Below are positions 1-5,531 of a stretch of 5,644 bases of DNA, piece after piece. Position numbers and translations under genes: made by a program. The stretch comes from an uncultured Eubacterium sp. (GTDB lineage: Bacteria; Bacillota; Clostridia; Lachnospirales; Lachnospiraceae): assembly GCA_958446835.1 (NCBI GenBank), contig CAUCXT010000086.1, positions 1 to 5,644 on the forward strand, in the 5' to 3' direction. Position 1 is the first letter of the stretch, and each line of letters starts with the position of its first letter. The notes below the pieces were generated by a model. The model saw only the letters and a program-made list of their open reading frames with translations, made no database searches and had not been told where the DNA came from.

Positions 1-1
1 C

Positions 2-1678
2 TCAGCGGCATATTTTGATATTGTGGTTTTATGCGAGAACAGGTTTGGATATCTTGAGAGCTGGACAACCAAGGACAACAATCCGATATATATATCCGAA
101 TCGACAGTAAACATAGATAAAAAAGCTAAGGGTATATGGATAATTCCGAAGGAAAATAATACCCCTCAATATGACAATGACGTTGAACTTTTAAATGTAG
201 CAGTGAAAAATACCGCTGTATTTAATCACTTCAGATTTATTTTCGTTTTTCTGCTTGTGTTATGCGTGGGCTTAATATTGGTATTAAGAAATATTATTTC
301 AGCACATTTAGAGTACGGATTCCTTATAGTAGGGTTGTGTGCCGGATTTATTTTCTGTCTGGCAATGCCATTGTCGCGTGTTGGATGGGATGAGGAGACA
401 CATCTTAGAAGTGTGTACTGGTTGGATATAACAGGAAGCTATGAATATAATTGTTTCCTGCATAATTATATTGACGGAGGAGCGGAGAATCTTCCGTTTG
501 AGTACAGCACATCTTATGAGGAATACCTGCATGTATTTGAGAGAGTTAATGAGCTGTCGACACCGAGTGAGGCTGATCCTGCAACATCACATCACTGGGG
601 AACAAGCGGTTTTGCAACATTCTCATATTTCTTTATGGCGATAACATGCAATATATGTAAGCTGGCAGGACTTCCATTTGCATACACATATATTCTGCTC
701 AGAATGACTAATATGCTGATGTATGTGATAGTGGTATTCTTCGCAGTGCGAAAGCTCCCGAAGGGAAAGCTGATTATGAGTGCAATTGCACTTATGCCTA
801 CGCCTATGTATCTTGCCTGCACTATATCCTATGATACAGTTGTGACAGGATTCCTGTTTTTGGGAATGGCATACCTTTTCTATCTCATGTTTACGGATAA
901 AAAGGTTACATGGTGGGAATATCTTGTGTTTATAGGCGGCATGGCGTATGGTTCATCCAGAAAATCCATCTATATACCGCTCATACTGCTTGGAGTATTT
1001 CTTCCTCACCGCATTTTTAAGGATAAAAAGCAGGAGAGGATAATGAAGGCCGGTGTGATTGTCATTCTGCTCTTAATATTAAGTACATTCGTACTGCCGG
1101 CGATTATAAGTCCGTCCACGGAGGGGGACTTAAGAGGCGGGACAACAAGCCATGCGGGACAGTTAAGTTCCGTATTCTCCAATCCTTTTGGATATGCGGC
1201 GCTGCTGCTGTCTACAATGTGGCAGCATTTGTGGGATTTCGGAATCGGCACGCCAACGCTTGATTTCATGGCGTACCTTGGTGCCGGAAGCCTTACCTAT
1301 GTGATAGTGATATACCTTGTAGCTATAACGATTACATCGGAAAACACGGTCTATGTACAGAATGGTAAAAATAAATGGGTTGCCGAAAATATGCCTGTAT
1401 GGCTGAAAGCATTGATATATTTCCTTGTGTTCGGAGTCATGTGTCTTATATGGACTTCAATGTATATAAGCTATACGGAGGTTGGAAAGACAGCTATGGC
1501 GGGAGTGCAGGGAAGATATTATATCCCTTTACTATTTCCGGTTCTGTTCACACTTAGCTTTAATAAAGTCAATACCAACTGGAATAAAGTGCGCTATAAT
1601 GTTGTTTGCCTGTTAATTTCAACATTCATTATCTTTTATAGTATCTGGGAGATACTTATAAGACAGTGCAGTCTTTAG
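2..1678 (+). CDS. DUF2142-family polytopic membrane protein, 5'-truncated by the window edge
   Basis: The frame is open to the left edge. A GTG at 23 could be read as a start but has no purine-rich ribosome site before it, so the true start lies outside the window. Residues here are counted from that GTG. About 70 hydrophilic residues precede a membrane segment at 71-89, and roughly ten more hydrophobic segments follow (for example 99-117, 219-241, 272-290, 342-361, 418-437, 461-483, 526-546). A loop after the second segment carries WDEETH (122-127). SYD occurs at 269-271 and GVQGRYYIPLLFP at 494-506. The acidic DE..H loop and the QGRY-PL motif near the C terminus are what I recall as typical of DUF2142 proteins, which are common in polysaccharide clusters and resemble GT-C glycosyltransferases that use lipid-linked sugars. 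By inference it transfers a sugar or modifies a glycan outside the membrane; no substrate can be read from the sequence. It ends 82 bases before rfbD. Its codons are richer in AT than those of rfbB and rfbA. Confidence 0.8.
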   Translation, partial: SAAYFDIVVLCENRFGYLESWTTKDNNPIYISESTVNIDKKAKGIWIIPKENNTPQYDNDVELLNVAVKNTAVFNHFRFIFVFLLVLCVGLILVLRNIISAHLEYGFLIVGLCAGFIFCLAMPLSRVGWDEETHLRSVYWLDITGSYEYNCFLHNYIDGGAENLPFEYSTSYEEYLHVFERVNELSTPSEADPATSHHWGTSGFATFSYFFMAITCNICKLAGLPFAYTYILLRMTNMLMYVIVVFFAVRKLPKGKLIMSAIALMPTPMYLACTISYDTVVTGFLFLGMAYLFYLMFTDKKVTWWEYLVFIGGMAYGSSRKSIYIPLILLGVFLPHRIFKDKKQERIMKAGVIVILLLILSTFVLPAIISPSTEGDLRGGTTSHAGQLSSVFSNPFGYAALLLSTMWQHLWDFGIGTPTLDFMAYLGAGSLTYVIVIYLVAITITSENTVYVQNGKNKWVAENMPVWLKALIYFLVFGVMCLIWTSMYISYTEVGKTAMAGVQGRYYIPLLFPVLFTLSFNKVNTNWNKVRYNVVCLLISTFIIFYSIWEILIRQCSL

Positions 1679-1760
1679 AAAAGCAGGGAATAATCAAAAA
1701 TTCAGTTTCTGATATGTAGATTTTATTTATTATAAAAGAATTATTTTAAGGAGATATACT

Positions 1761-2639
1761 ATGAAGAAAATAATAATCACCGGATGTAACGGACAGCTTG
1801 GAAGAGCTATGAATAAGGTATTAGCCGGAAATAGTGAGTATGAGCTTATAAATACGGATGTTGCCGAGCTTGATATAACCAATATTGACGCAGTGCTTGC
1901 TTTCGTGGAGAAGGTTCAGCCTTACGCGATAGTGAACTGTGCGGCATACACAGCGGTTGATGCGTGTGAGGTTAACAGGGAACTTGCTTATAAGATTAAT
2001 GCTATTGGTCCGAGAAACCTTGCCATTGCCGCAGAAAAATATAACGCTAAGCTTATCCATGTGTCTACAGACTATGTTTTTGCCGGAGATGGCACTGTTC
2101 CGTATACAGAGTTTGATGCGGTTGGACCTAAGAGCATGTATGGTTTTACCAAGCTTGCAGGTGAGAATTTTGTAAAGGATTTTTCAAAGCATTACTTTAT
2201 TGTCAGAACAGCATGGCTATATGGTGACGGAAAGAATTTCTTAAAGACAATGTTAAGACTTTCAGAGACACATGATGAGATAACGGTTGTCGATGACCAG
2301 ATTGGTTCACCTACAAGTGCGATGGAGCTTGCAAGAGCGATAAGCTGGCTTATACCTACAGAAAATTATGGGGTTTACCATGGAACGTGTGAGAATTACT
2401 GCTCATGGGCTGATTTCACAGAAGCAATATTCAAAAAGACAGGTAAAACCACGAAGGTTATACATGTAAGCACGGCACAGTATCAGGCAGCACATCCGGA
2501 GTCTGCCGACAGACCGGCGTATTCTGTTCTTGACAACTATATGTTCCGTCTTGTGGGAGGATATACATTTGCAGACTGGGAGAGCGCACTTGATGAGTAC
2601 CTCAAGGAAAATGGGCTTGCACAGAATATAATCAAATGA
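1761..2639 (+). CDS. rfbD: dTDP-4-dehydrorhamnose reductase (RmlD/RfbD)
   Basis: This 292-residue cytoplasmic enzyme catalyses the last step of dTDP-L-rhamnose synthesis, the NAD(P)H-dependent reduction of dTDP-4-keto-L-rhamnose. It is an extended short-chain dehydrogenase. The Rossmann glycines GCNGQLG lie at 8-14, AAYTAVDACE at 61-70 and STDYVF at 102-107. The catalytic YxxxK is Y127-K131 (YGFTK), with T103 the likely third catalytic residue. VRTAWLYG (148-155), DQIGSPT (179-185) and RPAYSVLDN (251-259) are RmlD signatures. The length is normal for the family and no key residue is missing. The ATG at 1761 is preceded by AAGGAG at 1748-1753, so the start is secure. The 82-base gap from the membrane protein is AT-rich and holds no convincing terminator or promoter. 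Codon bias is milder than in rfbB: by hand count, Asn is AAC 6 and AAT 11 times. Confidence 0.96.
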   Translation: MKKIIITGCNGQLGRAMNKVLAGNSEYELINTDVAELDITNIDAVLAFVEKVQPYAIVNCAAYTAVDACEVNRELAYKINAIGPRNLAIAAEKYNAKLIHVSTDYVFAGDGTVPYTEFDAVGPKSMYGFTKLAGENFVKDFSKHYFIVRTAWLYGDGKNFLKTMLRLSETHDEITVVDDQIGSPTSAMELARAISWLIPTENYGVYHGTCENYCSWADFTEAIFKKTGKTTKVIHVSTAQYQAAHPESADRPAYSVLDNYMFRLVGGYTFADWESALDEYLKENGLAQNIIK

Positions 2640-2649
2640 AACTAACAGG

Positions 2650-2678
2650 TTGAATTATGTAATGAGTTATGGTAACAT
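2650..2678 (+). promoter_or_regulatory. Possible sigma-A promoter upstream of rfbB
   Basis: TTGAAT (2650-2655) and TAACAT (2673-2678) each match the sigma-A consensus at four of six positions. They are separated by 17 bases, and a TG at 2670-2671 gives an extended -10. If used, transcription would begin near 2685 and leave a leader of about 130 bases before rfbB. The site overlaps the left arm of the inverted repeat. Matches of this quality occur by chance in AT-rich DNA, so this is tentative. Confidence 0.25.
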
Positions 2679-2706
2679 ACAATGGTTTGAATGCAGGCAG
2701 GATATT

Positions 2707-2724
2707 GCGAATGTTCGCGTTTTT
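2707..2724 (+). terminator. Short hairpin followed by T-tract (weak terminator or attenuator)
   Basis: GCGA (2707-2710) pairs with TCGC (2715-2718) around the loop ATGT, followed by G and five T residues (2720-2724). The form is that of an intrinsic terminator, but the stem has only four pairs (five if the loop tightens to two bases), so at best it is weak. It lies 68 bases after the rfbD stop and 90 bases before the rfbB start. It could partly end rfbD transcription or attenuate read-through into rfbB. Confidence 0.22.
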
Positions 2725-2796
2725 AGAAATTGACCTGTTTTATGAGACATAATTGCAGCATATATGTGCGCAGGCACGAATTATTTTATGAGTTGG

Positions 2797-2802
2797 AAGG
2801 AG
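2797..2802 (+). promoter_or_regulatory. rfbB: Ribosome binding site that sets the rfbB start
   Basis: AAGGAG lies 11 bases before the ATG at 2814, slightly long but acceptable. It excludes the in-frame upstream starts at 2730 (TTG) and 2742 (ATG), which would sit ahead of the ribosome site. A closer ATG at 2806 is out of frame and reads only three codons before a TGA that overlaps the rfbB ATG. Confidence 0.75.
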
Positions 2803-2813
2803 ATTATGTTAAA

Positions 2814-3893
2814 ATGAGAACTTATTTAGTAACAGGAGGAGCCGGATTTATCGGTTCGAACTACATACACTACATGTTTAAGAAGTACGGCGACACTATC
2901 CGCATTATCAATGTGGATGTGCTCACATACGCAGGAAACCTTGAGAACCTCAAGGATATTGCAGACAAGCCTAACTATACATTTGTAAAGGCTGATATCT
3001 GCGACAAGGAGGCAATCGAGAAGATTTTTGCCGAGAACGATATCGACAGAGTTGTACATTTCGCAGCAGAGAGCCATGTTGACAGAAGTATCAAGAACCC
3101 TGAGGTCTTTGTAAAGACTAACGTGCTTGGAACAGCGGTTATGTTAAATGCCGCAAAGAAGGCGTGGGAGCTTCCGGACGGTTCATACAAGGAGGGCAAG
3201 AAGTTCCTCCACGTATCCACAGATGAGGTATACGGCTCACTTCCTGATGATGACACAGCATTCTTCTATGAGACAACACCTATCGACCCTCACAGCCCAT
3301 ATTCGGCGAGCAAGGCTTCATCGGACATGCTTGTGAAGGCATATATTGACACATACCATTTCCCTGCAAATATTACCAACTGCAGCAACAACTATGGTCC
3401 GTACCAGTTCCCTGAGAAGCTTATTCCGCTCATCATCAACAATGCACTTTCAGGAAAGAAGCTTCCTGTGTACGGCGATGGCAAGAACGTGAGAGACTGG
3501 CTCTACGTTGAGGACCATGCAAAGGCTATCGACATGGTTCAGGAGCAGGGTGTGCTTGGCGAGCGCTACAATATCGGCGGACATAATGAGAAGCAGAATA
3601 TTGAGATTATAAAGATAATTCTTGAGACACTCAACGAGATGCTTCCTGATTCAGACCCTAGAAAGGCTCACATCAATGAGGAGCTTATAACTTATGTTGC
3701 AGACCGCAAGGGACATGACAGACGTTATGCCATTGCACCGGACAAGATTAAGGCTGCTGTAGGCTGGGTTCCGGATACAATGTTCAAGGACGGAATCAAG
3801 CTCACAATCAAGTGGTATTTCGAGCATGAGGACTGGATGAAAAACGTGACAAGCGGTGATTACCAGAAGTACTACGCTGAGATGTACAAGTAA
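2814..3893 (+). CDS. rfbB: dTDP-glucose 4,6-dehydratase (RmlB/RfbB)
   Basis: This 359-residue cytoplasmic enzyme converts dTDP-glucose to dTDP-4-keto-6-deoxyglucose with tightly bound NAD+. It belongs to the extended short-chain dehydrogenases. The start at 2814 places the Rossmann motif GGAGFIG at residues 8-14, as is usual; the longer frame back to 2730 would add 28 residues with no family resemblance. D35 in NVDVLTYAGN should bind the NAD ribose. AAESHVDRS (84-92) is family-typical. STDEVYG (135-141) supplies the T-D-E catalytic residues (136-138), and YSASK (163-167) is the YxxxK pair. SNNYGPYQFPEKLIP (191-205), GDGKNVRDWLYVEDH (221-235) and DRKGHDRRYAI (297-307) are RmlB signatures. All key residues are present. 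Codons look adapted to high expression: nearly every Lys is AAG (one AAA seen), and Asn is AAC 14 and AAT 8 times by hand count. It is followed by a 151-base gap holding a strong inverted repeat. Confidence 0.97.
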   Translation: MRTYLVTGGAGFIGSNYIHYMFKKYGDTIRIINVDVLTYAGNLENLKDIADKPNYTFVKADICDKEAIEKIFAENDIDRVVHFAAESHVDRSIKNPEVFVKTNVLGTAVMLNAAKKAWELPDGSYKEGKKFLHVSTDEVYGSLPDDDTAFFYETTPIDPHSPYSASKASSDMLVKAYIDTYHFPANITNCSNNYGPYQFPEKLIPLIINNALSGKKLPVYGDGKNVRDWLYVEDHAKAIDMVQEQGVLGERYNIGGHNEKQNIEIIKIILETLNEMLPDSDPRKAHINEELITYVADRKGHDRRYAIAPDKIKAAVGWVPDTMFKDGIKLTIKWYFEHEDWMKNVTSGDYQKYYAEMYK

Positions 3894-3903
3894 ATAGTAT
3901 AAC

Positions 3904-3921
3904 GCATATCAGGTGATATGC
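3904..3921 (+). other. Perfect 7-bp hairpin just after rfbB, alternative to the long stem
   Basis: GCATATC (3904-3910) and GATATGC (3915-3921) are exact reverse complements around the loop AGGT. The right half of this hairpin is also part of the left arm of the 3906-4009 stem, so the two folds exclude each other. No T-tract follows, so it is not a standard intrinsic terminator. It begins 11 bases after the rfbB stop and might instead protect the rfbB mRNA 3' end. Confidence 0.45.
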
Positions 3922-4009
3922 AGTCAGTTCAGATATATAGATTACAATAAATGGATGTTATGTGATGAATTTATTGTATTGATTGGGTGACTGCGTATCA
4001 TCCTGTTAT
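3906..4009. repeat. Long imperfect inverted repeat with nested stem in the rfbB-rfbA gap
   Basis: CAGGTGATATGCAGTCA (3910-3926) pairs with TGACTGCGTATCATCCTG (3988-4005). This gives 17 pairs with one U-G wobble and one bulged T; after a T-T mismatch, three more pairs extend it to 3906 and 4009. Inside, TACAATAAAT (3943-3952) is the exact reverse complement of ATTTATTGTA (3969-3978), with a 16-base loop. The wobble forms only in top-strand RNA, the direction of transcription, which mildly favours an RNA role. The ribosome site at 4031 lies outside the stem and is not directly hidden. The ends and inner motif resemble the 2644-2739 element. No known riboswitch class is recognised. Confidence 0.65.
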
Positions 4010-4030
4010 TGATGTTTATATCTTCTAGAG

Positions 4031-4036
4031 AAAGGA
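4031..4036 (+). promoter_or_regulatory. rfbA: Ribosome binding site that sets the rfbA start
   Basis: AAAGGA lies 8 bases before the ATG at 4045. This supports that start over the in-frame TTG (4009) and ATG (4012) upstream, which lie ahead of the ribosome site and at the edge of the inverted repeat. Confidence 0.75.
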
Positions 4037-4044
4037 TTATCAAT

Positions 4045-4914
4045 ATGAAGGGAATCATACTTGCCGGAGGCTCCGGCACAAGACTTTACCCACTTACAAA
4101 GGCTATCTCCAAGCAGATTATGCCTGTATATGACAAGCCTATGATATATTATCCGCTGTCGACACTTATGCTTGCAGGCATAAGGGAGGTGCTTATCATA
4201 TCGACACCGAGGGATTTACCTGTATTTAAGGAGCTTCTTGGTGATGGAAGCCAGCTTGGAATGACATTTGAGTACGCCGTTCAGGAGAGCCCGAGAGGTC
4301 TTGCCGACGCATTCATCATCGGTGAGAAGTTCATCGGGAATGACAGGGTGGCACTTGTCCTTGGAGACAATATTTTCTACGGACAGAGCTTCTCAAAGGT
4401 GCTTGAAAGAGCTGCGGCGCGCGAGAGCGGAGCGACCATATTCGGTTACTATGTGAGAGACCCTAGAGAGTACGGTGTTGTTGAATTTGACGAGAACGGA
4501 AAGGCACTCTCAATAGAGGAGAAGCCTGAGAATCCGAAGTCCAACTATGCTGTTCCGGGACTTTACTTCTATGACAATGATGTTGTTGAGATTGCCAAGA
4601 ACGTAAAGCCATCCGCCAGAGGAGAGATAGAGATTACAAGTATCAACAATGAGTATTTAAACCGTGGAACCCTTCAGGTAGAGACACTTGGAAGAGGATT
4701 TGCATGGCTTGATACCGGCAATCATGATGCACTCCTTGATGCAGCGGATTTCGTAGCAGCGTTCCAGAAGAGACAGGGACTCTATATTTCCTGTATAGAG
4801 GAGATTGCCTACAAGAGAGGCTTCATAGACAGAGAGCAGCTTGTGGCACTGGCGCAGCCGCTTCTTAAGACAGCCTATGGAAAGTATCTTATTGAGATTG
4901 CGAACGGATTATAG
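4045..4914 (+). CDS. rfbA: Glucose-1-phosphate thymidylyltransferase (RmlA/RfbA)
   Basis: This 289-residue cytoplasmic nucleotidyltransferase makes dTDP-glucose and pyrophosphate from dTTP and glucose-1-phosphate. It is the committing step of the pathway and is usually feedback-inhibited by dTDP-rhamnose. LAGGSGTRLYPLT (6-18) is the nucleotide-binding loop with the catalytic Arg, and QIMPVYDKPMIYYPLSTL (24-41) follows as expected. ESPRGLADAF (81-90) covers the base and sugar site. GDNIFYG (107-113) carries metal-binding D108, and WLDTG (221-225) the second metal-binding D223. IEEKP (157-161) and ARGEIEIT (191-198) are further sugar-nucleotide contacts. The start at 4045 gives the expected family length and places MKGIILAGG at the N terminus. 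The stop overlaps the ribosome site of rfbC, so these two genes are almost certainly co-translated. The gene follows the rfbB-rfbA gap that holds the strong inverted repeat. Confidence 0.97.
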   Translation: MKGIILAGGSGTRLYPLTKAISKQIMPVYDKPMIYYPLSTLMLAGIREVLIISTPRDLPVFKELLGDGSQLGMTFEYAVQESPRGLADAFIIGEKFIGNDRVALVLGDNIFYGQSFSKVLERAAARESGATIFGYYVRDPREYGVVEFDENGKALSIEEKPENPKSNYAVPGLYFYDNDVVEIAKNVKPSARGEIEITSINNEYLNRGTLQVETLGRGFAWLDTGNHDALLDAADFVAAFQKRQGLYISCIEEIAYKRGFIDREQLVALAQPLLKTAYGKYLIEIANGL

Positions 4915-4918
4915 GAGG
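4913..4918 (+). promoter_or_regulatory. rfbC: Consensus ribosome binding site of rfbC, overlapping the rfbA stop
   Basis: AGGAGG shares its first two bases with the TAG stop of rfbA and lies 9 bases before the ATG at 4928. This is the best ribosome site in the window. It rules out the in-frame upstream start at 4841, which would lie within rfbA and add 29 residues unlike the family. Confidence 0.85.
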
Positions 4919-4927
4919 AATTTTATA

Positions 4928-5509
4928 ATGGGACAGATTACAGTAAGCAAGTGTTACACTGAGGACGGAGTTGAGATAGAGGGACTCAAGGTTATCGAGC
5001 CTAAGGTGTTCGGTGATGCGAGAGGATATTTCTACGAAGTCTATAATTATAATGATTATGCGGCAGCGGGAATAGATATGCAGTTCGTCCAGGACAACCA
5101 GTCCGGCTCTAAGAAAGGCGTTATAAGAGGACTTCATTTCCAGAAGCAGTTCCCGCAGGATAAGCTTGTGAGAGCTTCAAAGGGAACGGTTTTTGATGTG
5201 GCTGTAGATTTAAGAGAGGGTTCTAAGACCTTCGGCAAGTGGTATGGCGTTGAACTCTCAGATGAGAACAAGAAGCAGTTCTTCATTCCTAAGAACTTTG
5301 CACATGGCTTCGTTGTGCTCTCAGATACGGCAGAGTTCGCATACAAGTGTACGGATTTCTATCACCCGAATGACGAGGGCGGTATTATATGGAATGACCC
5401 ACAGGTAGGAGTTAAGTGGCCTATACCTGAGGGAATGGAGCTCATATTCTCCGATAAGGATACCAAGTGGGGAACACTTGCGGAGTATGTAGAGGCAAGA
5501 AAAAACTGA
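4928..5509 (+). CDS. rfbC: dTDP-4-dehydrorhamnose 3,5-epimerase (RmlC/RfbC)
   Basis: This 193-residue cytoplasmic enzyme inverts C3 and C5 of dTDP-4-keto-6-deoxyglucose to give the L-sugar that RfbD then reduces. It has a cupin (double-stranded beta-helix) fold and needs no cofactor. FGDARGYFYE (28-37) and VQDNQSGSKKGVIRGLHFQ (54-72) are RmlC signatures, with H70 the likely catalytic base. KLVRASKGTVFDVAVDLR (79-96), IPKNFAHGFVVLSD (120-133), the Tyr of AEFAYK (Y139, probable general acid), WNDP (155-158) and SDKD (175-178) complete the active-site set. The length is normal and no key residue appears lost. The start at 4928 follows a consensus ribosome site 13 bases after rfbA, so tight coupling to rfbA is expected. 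The next gene starts 22 bases after the stop. Confidence 0.97.
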   Translation: MGQITVSKCYTEDGVEIEGLKVIEPKVFGDARGYFYEVYNYNDYAAAGIDMQFVQDNQSGSKKGVIRGLHFQKQFPQDKLVRASKGTVFDVAVDLREGSKTFGKWYGVELSDENKKQFFIPKNFAHGFVVLSDTAEFAYKCTDFYHPNDEGGIIWNDPQVGVKWPIPEGMELIFSDKDTKWGTLAEYVEARKN

Positions 5510-5531
5510 TGTGATAGGGGAAGGATTCGCA

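Larger units (their letters stand above)
2644..2739. repeat. Inverted repeat / foldable element in the rfbD-rfbB gap
   Basis: The arm AACAGGTTGAATT (2644-2656) can pair with AATTGACCTGTT (2728-2739). That gives 12 pairs in top-strand RNA, including one U-G wobble and one bulged G. Inside, AACAT (2674-2678) can pair with ATGTT (2711-2715), and CAAT (2680-2683) with ATTG (2704-2707). The ends (CAGGT, CCTGTT) and the inner TACAAT/ATTG pair sit at almost the same offsets as in the element before rfbA. The stem is only moderately strong in such AT-rich DNA, so chance is possible. Function is unknown: it could be a leader RNA structure or a small repeat element. Confidence 0.45.

Noticed and set aside
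308..1269. Minus-strand and alternate-frame open frames overlapping the DUF2142 gene
   Set aside because: They have no ribosome sites and no family motifs, and they overlap a gene with clear membrane-protein character; they are coding shadows.
1660..1676. AAGAC...GTCTT hairpin at the end of the membrane-protein gene as a terminator
   Set aside because: It has five pairs only and no real T-tract (three T, then AG), and it lies within the coding end.
1679..1760. Promoter for rfbD in the 82-base gap (TATTAT at 1728 or TATAAA at 1731)
   Set aside because: The -10-like strings are expected in such AT-rich DNA, and no acceptable -35 lies at 16-18 bases upstream.
2662..2733. A 23-codon open frame (ATG at 2662) in the rfbD-rfbB gap
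   Set aside because: It has no ribosome site, the peptide matches nothing I recognise, and it lies inside the inverted-repeat element.
2644..2739. Reading the element as a full transposable MITE with target-site duplications
   Set aside because: No convincing direct duplication flanks the arms, and the terminal match to the other element is only about seven bases.
3918..3950. A 10-codon frame (ATG at 3918) after rfbB as a possible leader peptide
   Set aside because: The only upstream purine stretch is AGG four bases away, there is no run of regulatory codons, and the ATG lies within paired arms.
3974..4001. Promoter for rfbA: TTGTAT, 16-base spacer, TATCAT
   Set aside because: The -35 matches only three of six positions. 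The -10 falls within the inverted-repeat arm, and the pairing explains that sequence better.
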